Positions 1-6,879 of a DNA stretch of 32,952 nt are shown one piece after another. A program made the position numbers and the translations under genes. Below the pieces are notes generated by a model. That model ran no database searches. It was not told where the DNA came from and saw only the letters and a program-made list of their open reading frames with translations. Numbering within the stretch: the stretch's first letter is position 1; each line of letters starts with the position of its first letter. The stretch is from Desulfuromusa sp. (GTDB lineage: Bacteria; Desulfobacterota; Desulfuromonadia; Desulfuromonadales; Geopsychrobacteraceae), in assembly GCA_027858895.1 (NCBI GenBank), contig JAQIBX010000084.1:1-32952 (forward strand), written 5' to 3'.

Positions 1-861
1 CGGGATCTTCAGGCTCTTCTGGAAGCTGGTTATCCTCTGGTCAGTGAGCGCCAGGAAGATAGATTTGTTCTGTACCGTTTTGTCTCTGGTTTCAGCAAAA
101 TCCCGCCGATAACCTTCTCTCTTGAAGAGTTGATGACCCTCTACCTGTGTCGCGGACAGTTGGACTTTTTACAGGGAACCCCATTTCAGGATGATCTTGA
201 AGCTATTTTTGGCCGAGTACGTTCCAACATGCCACCGCGCAGTGTCGCTCACCTGGAACGGATCGCGGAAGCCTCATCGCCAAGATTTCACGGTTTTAAA
301 GATTATTCTCAGCAACATCAACTGCTAAAAGATCTGCGGCAGGCCTTGTTGTTACAGCAACATTGTCTGATTGATTATCGTCCCGCAAAAAGGCAGAGTG
401 AGAGCTATTTGATTGATTGCTATACTTTATTATTTTTCAATAATGGCCTCTATATCGGCGGTTATGCTCATAATCGTAAAGCACTCAGGTTGTTTGCTGT
501 AGAGCGGATAGAATCTGTTGAATTGCATAACGAGCGTTTTGAAGTCCCGGAAAATTATCGAGTGGAGATGCTCACGGGGAGCGCTTTTGGCTTAATTGAT
601 GAGGGAAAATCGCAGCAACTAGAATTATTATTCAGTCAGGATATTGCTCATCTGGTGCGGGAACGGATTTGGCACCCTGAACAGCAGATAGAGGAAGCAA
701 TGGATGGTTCGCTGATTTTACGTTTCAGTGCCAGTGGAGATAAGGAAATCCTAGCGTTGCTCTATTCATTTATCCCCTATGTGCGAGTGATATCGCCGGA
801 GTCACTGCGTAAAAAGTTTACGGCTGGATTGCAAGAGGGGTTGGCTTTTCAGGATGAGTGA
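1..861 (+). CDS. WYL-domain transcriptional regulator (YafY/DeoR-like), 5' truncated
   Basis: The reading frame is open from the first base of the window, so the true start lies upstream. The first visible residues (RDLQALLEAGYPL) resemble the end of an N-terminal helix-turn-helix region of WYL regulators, where 'RDL..L..AG.P' is typical. The middle (QHCLIDYRPAK through GGYAHNRKALRLFAVERI) matches the WYL fold: a beta-rich ligand-sensing domain with a characteristic YxP segment and a conserved R near 'FAVERIESVEL'. The last ~80 residues match the WCX extension. WYL proteins are usually cytoplasmic DNA-binding regulators responding to nucleotides or nucleic acid; no target can be deduced here. 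The stop at 859-861 is followed 72 bases later by the Maf gene start, so co-transcription is possible. Confidence 0.8.
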   Translation, partial: RDLQALLEAGYPLVSERQEDRFVLYRFVSGFSKIPPITFSLEELMTLYLCRGQLDFLQGTPFQDDLEAIFGRVRSNMPPRSVAHLERIAEASSPRFHGFKDYSQQHQLLKDLRQALLLQQHCLIDYRPAKRQSESYLIDCYTLLFFNNGLYIGGYAHNRKALRLFAVERIESVELHNERFEVPENYRVEMLTGSAFGLIDEGKSQQLELLFSQDIAHLVRERIWHPEQQIEEAMDGSLILRFSASGDKEILALLYSFIPYVRVISPESLRKKFTAGLQEGLAFQDE

Positions 862-933
862 TAGGAGTTGTTGGGGGAGTTGCTTACAGCTCTTTCAGCA
901 ATGACGATTCTAAAGTTAAAAAAGGAAATTGTT

Positions 934-1521
934 ATGCGAAAAATTGTGCTGGCATCAACCAGTCCTTATCGGCAGCAGCTTTTACGCCAGTTACGCTTGC
1001 CCTTTATTACTGCAGCGCCCAGCTTTGTTGAAGATATTGATTCCAATGTCGCTCCGGCATTACTGGTGCGTCATCTCGCTCTTGGAAAAGCTCAGAGCCT
1101 TGTAGAAAGTTATCCCGACGCTTTGATTATTGGTTCGGATCAGCTATTTGTAGATCAGCGTAGACGACCGGTCGGAAAAGCAGGGAATTTGCCAGCTGCA
1201 TTTCAGCAACTGAAACAAATGGTTGGTCGAACCCACTGTTTTTACACTGGATTGGCGTTGTTAGATAGTCGTAGTGGTACCGTGCAGACAGATTATGCAA
1301 CTTATTCAGTCAGCTTCAGAAAACTGAGCGATGATCAGATTTACAATTATTTGCAGCGGGAAAAACCGTTTGACTGTGCTGGATCTTTTAAAATTGAGGG
1401 CCTTGGAATTGCTTTGATGGAAAAAATGGAAGGCGAGGACTATAATGCATTGATTGGACTTCCTTTAATAAAGTTGGTTAGTATGCTTGAAATAGCGGGA
1501 GCCAATGTTTTGGGGAATTAG
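934..1521 (+). CDS. yceF: Maf family nucleotide pyrophosphatase, YceF-type
   Basis: A 195-residue protein with the Maf signature: an N-terminal STSPYR motif and a central IIGSDQ motif carrying the acidic active-site residue. Recalled E. coli YceF, a 7-methyl-GTP pyrophosphatase, aligns along its whole length, including the segments around FYTGLAL, CAGSFKIEGLGI and LIGLPLI; this suggests the YceF rather than the YhdE branch. The predicted role is hydrolysis of modified NTPs to NMP and pyrophosphate in the cytoplasm. I chose ATG 934 because an AGGA ribosome site sits just upstream and the protein then starts at the family's usual position (MRKIVLASTSP). A longer TTG-started version from 868 would add 22 non-conserved residues. 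Confidence 0.88.
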   Translation: MRKIVLASTSPYRQQLLRQLRLPFITAAPSFVEDIDSNVAPALLVRHLALGKAQSLVESYPDALIIGSDQLFVDQRRRPVGKAGNLPAAFQQLKQMVGRTHCFYTGLALLDSRSGTVQTDYATYSVSFRKLSDDQIYNYLQREKPFDCAGSFKIEGLGIALMEKMEGEDYNALIGLPLIKLVSMLEIAGANVLGN

Positions 1522-1559
1522 AAGATGAGTCGATATTCATTTTTTAGTTGATTTTTTTA

Positions 1560-1587
1560 TTGAGTCCAGATAACATCAGAACATAAT
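1560..1587 (+). promoter_or_regulatory. Candidate sigma70 promoter for the riboswitch leader
   Basis: TTGAGT at 1560-1565 and CATAAT at 1582-1587 with a 16-base spacer. Transcription would start about ten bases before the first aptamer. It is the best match in the 80 bases upstream, but the region is AT-rich, so chance matches are likely. Confidence 0.4.
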
Positions 1588-1604
1588 TATTATAGCGAAT
1601 AGCT

Positions 1605-1691
1605 ATCTACCGAAAGGGCAAAACCGGAGAGATCCGGTGACGCAAAGCCACGGATCCTCATTAGCAGGACAGCCGGGTTGCCGAAGAAGAT
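1605..1691 (+). promoter_or_regulatory. GEMM-I (c-di-GMP-I) riboswitch, first of two
   Basis: The conserved GEMM-I elements occur in order: GAAAGGGCAAA at the 5' side, a P2 hairpin ACCGGA-GAGA-TCCGGT with a GNRA tetraloop, the invariant GACGCAAAGCC stretch, a P3 arm carrying the tetraloop receptor (CCACGGATCC...GGAC), and the 3' core CGGGTTGCCG. ATCT at 1605-1608 can pair with AGAT at 1688-1691 to close P1. As I align it to the Vibrio Vc2 aptamer, the ligand-contacting base equivalent to G20 is G (base 1617), which favours c-di-GMP over 3',3'-cGAMP. GEMM-I aptamers control gene expression in cis. Here the output is the intrinsic terminator at 1733-1768, whose loop is complementary to aptamer bases 1677-1686. 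Confidence 0.93.
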
Positions 1692-1732
1692 TCAGCGTAC
1701 TTCTTCAAGCCTTTTTAAAATATGACTTGAGA

Positions 1733-1768
1733 AACGCTCACTTCGGCAACGGGGTGAGCGTTTTTTTT
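1733..1768 (+). terminator. Intrinsic terminator of riboswitch 1 (expression platform)
   Basis: AACGCTCA (1733-1740) pairs with TGAGCGTT (1755-1762), and the stem can extend inward by C-G and G-U pairs. A run of T at 1761-1768 follows. The loop-side segment CTTCGGCAAC (1741-1750) is the exact reverse complement of aptamer bases 1677-1686, so aptamer folding and terminator folding are probably coupled. Confidence 0.88.
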
Positions 1769-1827
1769 GCTTATGGTAAAATTGTAACAGCACGAAGAAG
1801 GGTGCTGTAGACAAGACAGTAAAATTA

Positions 1828-1909
1828 TCTCCGAAAGGGCAAAGCCAGAGAGATCTGGTGACGCAAAACCACGGATCCTCAATTTAGGACCGCCGGGTTG
1901 CCGAAGAGA
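1828..1909 (+). promoter_or_regulatory. GEMM-I (c-di-GMP-I) riboswitch, second of two
   Basis: This is a second complete aptamer with the same ordered elements: CGAAAGGGCAAA, the P2 hairpin CCAGA-GAGA-TCTGG, GACGCAAAACC, a P3 arm (CCACGGATCC...GGACCG) and the CGGGTTGCCG core. TCTC (1828-1831) and GAGA (1906-1909) can close P1. The base equivalent to Vc2 G20 is again G (1838). It differs from the first copy at many P2/P3 positions while keeping pairing, which is evidence of selection on the RNA fold. Between the two units lies a small hairpin, ACAGCAC/GTGCTGT (1787-1793 with 1802-1808). The second aptamer is followed by the terminator at 1949-1987. Confidence 0.93.
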
Positions 1910-1948
1910 ATGCAGTGCATTTTCCCAAGGACTCCGGTCTTCTTTATG

Positions 1949-1987
1949 ATGCGCTCATCTCCGGCAACGGAGGTGAGCGCATTTTTT
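1949..1987 (+). terminator. Intrinsic terminator of riboswitch 2 (expression platform)
   Basis: ATGCGCTCA (1949-1957) pairs with TGAGCGCAT (1974-1982). The helix continues inward with TCTCC (1958-1962) against GGAGG (1969-1973), closing a GGCAAC loop, and a T-run follows at 1982-1987. CGGCAAC (1962-1968) is complementary to GTTGCCG (1897-1903) in the second aptamer, the same architecture as in the first unit. It lies 36 bases before the start codon at 2024. Confidence 0.9.
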
Positions 1988-2023
1988 GTCCAGTCATTCA
2001 CGAAAGGGCATCGGGAGAAAAAA

Positions 2024-5000
2024 ATGAAAAGATTGATAATCGCAAAAATTATTCTACTGACTGTAATTACGCTAGGTTTCTCGGCTAATGTGTGGGGAAA
2101 GACAGTTACTCTTTCCTGGGATGCCAGTCCAAGTGCGGTGTCTGGTTATAAAGTTTATTATGACGCCGGATCTTCAGTCGCGCCACTGGACGGAATCGGC
2201 GCGGCGGAAGGCAGTTCGCCCATCGATGTCGGGAATGTTCTGACTTATACTGTGACCGGCTTGCCTGATGCTGAGGAACATTATTTTGCGGTTACCGCTT
2301 ATGATGCTTCGAACAATGAGAGCACATATTCCAATACTGTTACCAGCCCAGCAGTTATCAGTGAAAATAATCCACCAGTGCTTAGTGCAATCGGAAACAA
2401 ATCGATTCTTGAGGATGCGACTTTAAGTTTTACCGTTTCAGCGACTGATGCCGATGCTGACGCGTTAACCTACAGTGCCAGTGGTTTGCCAACCGGTGCT
2501 GGTTTTAACCCGGCAACGCGTGCTTTTACCTGGACTCCCGCATTGGATCAATCTGGCATCTACTCTGTGACATTTACGGTGAGTGATGGCAGCGCCAGTG
2601 ATACGGAGACAATTCAGATTACGGTGACAAACGTTGTGGTTAACCATGCACCGACCCTTTCGTTAATTGGAGATAAGAGTGTAGATGAGGGGGAAACACA
2701 GTATATTCCGATCAGTGCGACTGATCCTGAAGGCGACAGCTTGAATTACAGCTTCAGTGGCATGCCAAATGGGGCGGAATTTAATTCGCAAGAAAATATG
2801 TTTGTGTGGCCAACTAATTTTGACCAAGCTGGGGTTTATCCTATAACTGTTACCGTCAGCGATGGAGAGTTGACTGATGCTGAACAAATTTCAATCACTG
2901 TTAGAAATGTAAACAGAGCACCGGTTCTAGCGGACATTGGAAGAAAATCAGTTCTTGAGGCGGCAACATTAAGTTTTACCGTCTCAGCGACCGATGCCGA
3001 TTCTGACACTTTAACTTACAGCGCCAGTGGTTTGCCAACCGGTGCTGGTTTCAACCCAGCAACCCGAGTTTTTACCTGGACTCCCACATTGGATCAATCT
3101 GGCATCTACTCTGTGACATTTACGGTGAGTGATGGCAGCGCCAGTGATATGGAAACAATTCAAATTACGGTAACAAATGTTGTGGTTACCCATGCTCCGG
3201 TGCTTTCTCCTATCGGTACTAAAACAGTTTCTGAGGGTTCTCAACTGACCTTTACCATCATTGGCAGCGACCTTGATAATGATGCTCTGAGTTATAGTGC
3301 TGAGGGTTTACCTGAAGGTGCGACCTTCAATCCGACAACGCGTTTTTTCAGTTGGACCCCAGAGTTTCAGATATCAGAAAATACCCTTATTTATCCGGTT
3401 ACTTTCAAGATCAGTGATGGGGTAGCACAAGATTCTGAAATTGTTACGATCAATGTCACTAACGTCAACCGTGCGCCGGTTATGGAATCAATCGGAAGTC
3501 AAACATTAACTGAGGGAGATTCTTTTAATCTGATCATTAATGCTAGCGATCCAGATAATAATCCACTGATCTATAGTGCAAGCACCCTGCCTTCGAGTTC
3601 CGTATTTATTCCGTCAACTCGTTCATTCAGCTGGATTCCAGGCAATGATCAGGCCGGTTCCTACAATGTTACATTTACTGCCAGTGACGGCTCTCTCAGT
3701 GATTCAGAAACAGTCACCTTTACCGTTAGCAATGGCAACGAAGCACCGGTTCTGAATCCCATCGGCGCCAAAGTGATTGCGGAAAATTCGCAGCTGATGT
3801 TTGTGGTGACTGCAAGCGATGTGAATAGTGACAGTCTAAGTTACAGTGCTTCCGGACTTCCGGTCGGAGCTGAATTTGATGCTGCTCAGCAGCGTTTCAC
3901 CTGGACCCCTGATTATACTCAGTCGGGTAACTTTACTGTTACCCTCAGTGTGACGGATGGAACAACAAGTGATTCCGAAGCTGTTGCAATAACGGTCACG
4001 AACAGCAATCGAACCCCTGTCATCAGTGGTTCTCCTGATGGTTCGGTTATGGCCACAACCAGTTACTCTTTTACGCCGGTTGCCAGCGATCCTGATAGTG
4101 ATCCCCTGACTTTCTCCATTGTTAATCAGCCAAGTTGGGCAACTTTTAGTCTTACCACTGGTGAACTGAGTGGTACGCCGACAGAAGCCCAGGTGGGTAA
4201 CAATGTCGATATAGTTATCAGTGTTAGCGATGTTACCAACAGTGCTTCTTTAACCCCCTTTTCCGTTGGCGTTATTGCCTATGTTCAGCAGGACTCGGAT
4301 GGGGATGGAATCCTTGATCATCTGGATGCTTTCCCGGATGATAGCAATGAATGGGCGGATACCGATGGTGATCAAGTTGGTAACAACAGTGATCTCGATG
4401 ATGATAATGACGGAATTGCTGATGTGCGAGATGGCTTTCCACTGGATGCTACCCAGTCTGGTTGGGTCATTTCGGCAACTGCAGGCGCTGGTGGTTATTT
4501 AAGTCCAGAGGGAGAAACCTCCGTGCTCTATGGCGGTTCGCAGGGTTATCAACTGACGCCAATGGCCGGATATTACATTAATGATTTATTGGTAGATAAT
4601 GTTTCTGTCGGTTTGGTGGCCGATTATGAATTTGAAAATGTCAGTGATCACCACAGCATTGCCGCGATTTTTGCCCCGGTTCCTGCTGGCCTCAGTTATG
4701 ATCTGACCGCGTCTGGGCTGATCGGAGTTGAGCGAGTCGATGGCGGTGATGACAGCCGCAACCTGGTTGATAGCAAGCCGAAGCAGGATCTTGATTACCG
4801 ATTCCGGATTGTGCTGCGCGATTCTGTGGCTGCCGATCAGCGGAAGGTTTTCCTGATGTTGGATGGTTATAAATATGAGATGGTCATTGATCAGGGTGCG
4901 ATTGCCAGCGGTGCTGACTATGTCTTTACCACCCGCTTAGGGGCTTCCTTTTCGCATCGATTCTATTTCAGTGCCGAAGATGTGTCCGGCAATCCAATGT

Positions 5001-5593
5001 GGCGTTACCCGCAGAGTGGCGATTTGCCAGGTCCTGCAGTTGAACTTCTCAACGGTAAGAATGTTGTCGGTATTGCTGCCAGAATCAATGCTTATGCCCT
5101 GAGTGCAATTGAAGCTTTTAATGATGATCAAGTGTATCGCTGGGCTCCCGATTCAGGAGTCAGTGGGGAGTTTGAATTGACGGGATCAGGCGTGCCGATT
5201 GCGTCTGGTGAAGGCTATGTTTTGAAGCGTGCTGCCGGCTCGACCCTAGCCAATCTTAGTATCTATGGTGAGATTACCGATTATGTACATGAATTTCAGA
5301 TCAAATCAGGCTGGAATTTGATTAGTAATCCGTATGGCGGAAATGTTGCTCTAGCAGATATAGAAGTTCGGTTTGGCGCTGCTGCCCCAGTTTCCTGGTT
5401 GACTGCCGCAACCAATAATCTGGTTGTTGATGCAATTTATTCCTACCTCGGAACCGATTGGGGTAATGGAAATGAATTTGCCAGCGCCGCGGGAACCGAC
5501 TCGGCAATCCTGGTTCCATGGATTGGCTACTGGATTTATGTGAATCCAACTGAACAAGAAATTTCGTTAATAATTTCAAAGCCTTTACAGTAA
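2024..5593 (+). CDS. Large secreted Ig/cadherin-like repeat protein under riboswitch control
   Basis: The protein has 1189 residues. Residues 1-25 form a Sec signal peptide (MKRL..., hydrophobic core, NVWG before the mature end). A fibronectin type III-like domain spans ~26-112 (SWDASPSAVSGYKVYYD, FAVTAYDASNNES). From ~118 to ~755 there are seven Ig/cadherin-like (He_PIG-type) repeats of about 91 residues with 'LTYSASGLPTGAGFNPATRxFTWTP' cores and 'VSDGSASD' ends. Residues ~757-815 are a Ca-binding thrombospondin type 3-like stretch (DSDGDGILD, DTDGDQ, DDDNDGIAD). The remaining ~370 residues include a 'GGYLSPEG' beta repeat and an unfamiliar C-terminal region (GWNLISNPYGG). No sortase motif or membrane anchor is visible, so it is probably an exported adhesin or matrix protein. 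I chose ATG 2024 (GGGAG upstream); the in-frame start at 1898 lies inside riboswitch 2 and would remove the signal peptide from the N-terminus. Confidence 0.85.
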   Translation: MKRLIIAKIILLTVITLGFSANVWGKTVTLSWDASPSAVSGYKVYYDAGSSVAPLDGIGAAEGSSPIDVGNVLTYTVTGLPDAEEHYFAVTAYDASNNESTYSNTVTSPAVISENNPPVLSAIGNKSILEDATLSFTVSATDADADALTYSASGLPTGAGFNPATRAFTWTPALDQSGIYSVTFTVSDGSASDTETIQITVTNVVVNHAPTLSLIGDKSVDEGETQYIPISATDPEGDSLNYSFSGMPNGAEFNSQENMFVWPTNFDQAGVYPITVTVSDGELTDAEQISITVRNVNRAPVLADIGRKSVLEAATLSFTVSATDADSDTLTYSASGLPTGAGFNPATRVFTWTPTLDQSGIYSVTFTVSDGSASDMETIQITVTNVVVTHAPVLSPIGTKTVSEGSQLTFTIIGSDLDNDALSYSAEGLPEGATFNPTTRFFSWTPEFQISENTLIYPVTFKISDGVAQDSEIVTINVTNVNRAPVMESIGSQTLTEGDSFNLIINASDPDNNPLIYSASTLPSSSVFIPSTRSFSWIPGNDQAGSYNVTFTASDGSLSDSETVTFTVSNGNEAPVLNPIGAKVIAENSQLMFVVTASDVNSDSLSYSASGLPVGAEFDAAQQRFTWTPDYTQSGNFTVTLSVTDGTTSDSEAVAITVTNSNRTPVISGSPDGSVMATTSYSFTPVASDPDSDPLTFSIVNQPSWATFSLTTGELSGTPTEAQVGNNVDIVISVSDVTNSASLTPFSVGVIAYVQQDSDGDGILDHLDAFPDDSNEWADTDGDQVGNNSDLDDDNDGIADVRDGFPLDATQSGWVISATAGAGGYLSPEGETSVLYGGSQGYQLTPMAGYYINDLLVDNVSVGLVADYEFENVSDHHSIAAIFAPVPAGLSYDLTASGLIGVERVDGGDDSRNLVDSKPKQDLDYRFRIVLRDSVAADQRKVFLMLDGYKYEMVIDQGAIASGADYVFTTRLGASFSHRFYFSAEDVSGNPMWRYPQSGDLPGPAVELLNGKNVVGIAARINAYALSAIEAFNDDQVYRWAPDSGVSGEFELTGSGVPIASGEGYVLKRAAGSTLANLSIYGEITDYVHEFQIKSGWNLISNPYGGNVALADIEVRFGAAAPVSWLTAATNNLVVDAIYSYLGTDWGNGNEFASAAGTDSAILVPWIGYWIYVNPTEQEISLIISKPLQ
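2423..2651 (+). repeat. Near-identical intragenic direct repeat, copy 1
   Basis: This segment of the repeat protein gene encodes most of Ig-like repeat 1. It matches 2969-3197 base for base apart from scattered substitutions, including silent ones. The offset is exactly 546 bases, two repeat lengths. Other repeats in the gene are clearly diverged at DNA level. Confidence 0.85.
2969..3197 (+). repeat. Near-identical intragenic direct repeat, copy 2
   Basis: Partner of 2423-2651, encoding Ig-like repeat 3. The intervening repeat 2 is much more diverged. This suggests recent duplication of a two-repeat block or gene conversion between repeats 1 and 3. Confidence 0.85.
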
Positions 5594-5606
5594 CAGGAGG
5601 ATGACC

Positions 5607-6842
5607 ATGAAAAGGTTCCTTGCAATAAATATATCTCTTTTTGCTTTACTGTCCCTATTACTGCTCTCTGCCTGTAGTGGTGGCGGAGGAGGGGATACGA
5701 CCGTAACCAGCAGAGCCGCCGATGATGGCAGTTCTACTACGGTGACAACATTATCTGGAACAGTTGCCGATGGTTATCTCACCGATGCCCGGGTCTTTCT
5801 TGATCGGAATAACAATAGAGTTTATGACAATGGCGAGCCGATGGCACAATCCACATCTGGAGGGGCTTACACGTTAGTAGTTAATCCGGGAGAAGGCGAG
5901 CTTTATCCCGTTGTGGCGCAGGTTATTGCCGGGCAAACGATTGATGCAGATACCGGGGTTCCGGTTGCTGCAGGTTACCTGCTGGAAACATTGCCTGGGC
6001 GCTGGGGATTTATTTCTCCTTTGACAACCTTGGTTAAGCTGGAAAGTGATAAAAACCCATCTCTTACTGTGCAACAGGTTGAAATAGCGGTTCGGTCACA
6101 ACTTGGGATTGCAGATTCAGTCTCACTTTTTACTGACTATATTGCGCCTGCCAATGTGGATGCAACTGTCGTTGCAGAACACAGTCGTGCCCACAGTGCC
6201 GCCCAAATCGTTGCTAGTCTTATGGGCAGTTTACGGGTCAGTATTTCTCAAAATTTAGGTGGGATAATTCAAGATGCAGAGCAATTGTTGGTCTCTTATA
6301 TGGTTGGTGATCAGATTCTCTGGCAGGCGCCGCTGATTGAACAGGCTCTCGACAACGAACGAAACCAGGGTTCGGTGATTGATGTTTCTGCCTTGTCCAT
6401 TGCTATTACCGAAGAAATCAATACTGGTGGTTTAGATATGGATATGTTGGCTCTTTACGCGCAAAGATTGGAACAGGACATTGAAGTATGGGATATGCAG
6501 CCGCCACAGATACAGAGCCAATCCCCTTCTGCAAATGACACTGCTTCGGTCAATACGATTGTTTCGCTATCGTTTGATGAATTGCTTGATGAAACTTTAC
6601 TGAATAACGGCATCATTGAGCTATCGGGGCCAAATGGTTTAATGTCCGGTAGTTTGGGTTATGATTCCGAACATATCCGTCTAACCTTTACCCCAAACCA
6701 GTTCCTGCTGCCGTTCAGTAATTATCAGGTGACAGTGAAGGGTGTGCTTGCTGATACCCTCGGTAATCCATTGGGAGAGGATATCACTTGGGCGTTTACC
6801 ACAATTTTTGATCAACAGCCACCAGCTCTTCCCAATTTTTAA
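5607..6842 (+). CDS. Lipoprotein with SbsA-type Ig-like (Big_5) C-terminal domain
   Basis: A 411-residue protein beginning with a lipoprotein signal; the lipobox LSAC puts the lipidated Cys at residue 23, followed by a Gly-rich linker. Residues ~48-120 (LSGTVADGYLTDARVFLDRNNNRVYDNGEP) look like a SdrD-B/carboxypeptidase-regulatory-like beta domain. The last ~100 residues (PPQIQSQSPSANDTASVN through DITWAFTT) match the SbsA Ig-like fold. The middle is helical and unassigned. It follows the repeat protein by only 13 bases, so the two are probably one operon under the c-di-GMP riboswitches; a surface-anchoring or assembly partner is a reasonable guess. The AGGAGG at 5595-5600 abuts ATG 5601 but lies six bases before ATG 5607, so I prefer 5607. 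Confidence 0.8.
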   Translation: MKRFLAINISLFALLSLLLLSACSGGGGGDTTVTSRAADDGSSTTVTTLSGTVADGYLTDARVFLDRNNNRVYDNGEPMAQSTSGGAYTLVVNPGEGELYPVVAQVIAGQTIDADTGVPVAAGYLLETLPGRWGFISPLTTLVKLESDKNPSLTVQQVEIAVRSQLGIADSVSLFTDYIAPANVDATVVAEHSRAHSAAQIVASLMGSLRVSISQNLGGIIQDAEQLLVSYMVGDQILWQAPLIEQALDNERNQGSVIDVSALSIAITEEINTGGLDMDMLALYAQRLEQDIEVWDMQPPQIQSQSPSANDTASVNTIVSLSFDELLDETLLNNGIIELSGPNGLMSGSLGYDSEHIRLTFTPNQFLLPFSNYQVTVKGVLADTLGNPLGEDITWAFTTIFDQQPPALPNF

Positions 6843-6879
6843 GCTGTGGCGGTCATCCCGTGAAAACAGCTGTATTTTC

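Noticed and set aside
1605-1909. GEMM-Ib (3',3'-cGAMP) specificity, as reported for some Geobacter riboswitches
   Set aside because: In my alignment both aptamers keep G at the position that is A in the cGAMP class, so c-di-GMP is favoured. Binding data would be needed to be sure.
1898-2023. N-terminal extension of the repeat protein from an upstream in-frame start
   Set aside because: It runs through the second aptamer and terminator and would bury the signal peptide; ATG 2024 has a proper ribosome site.
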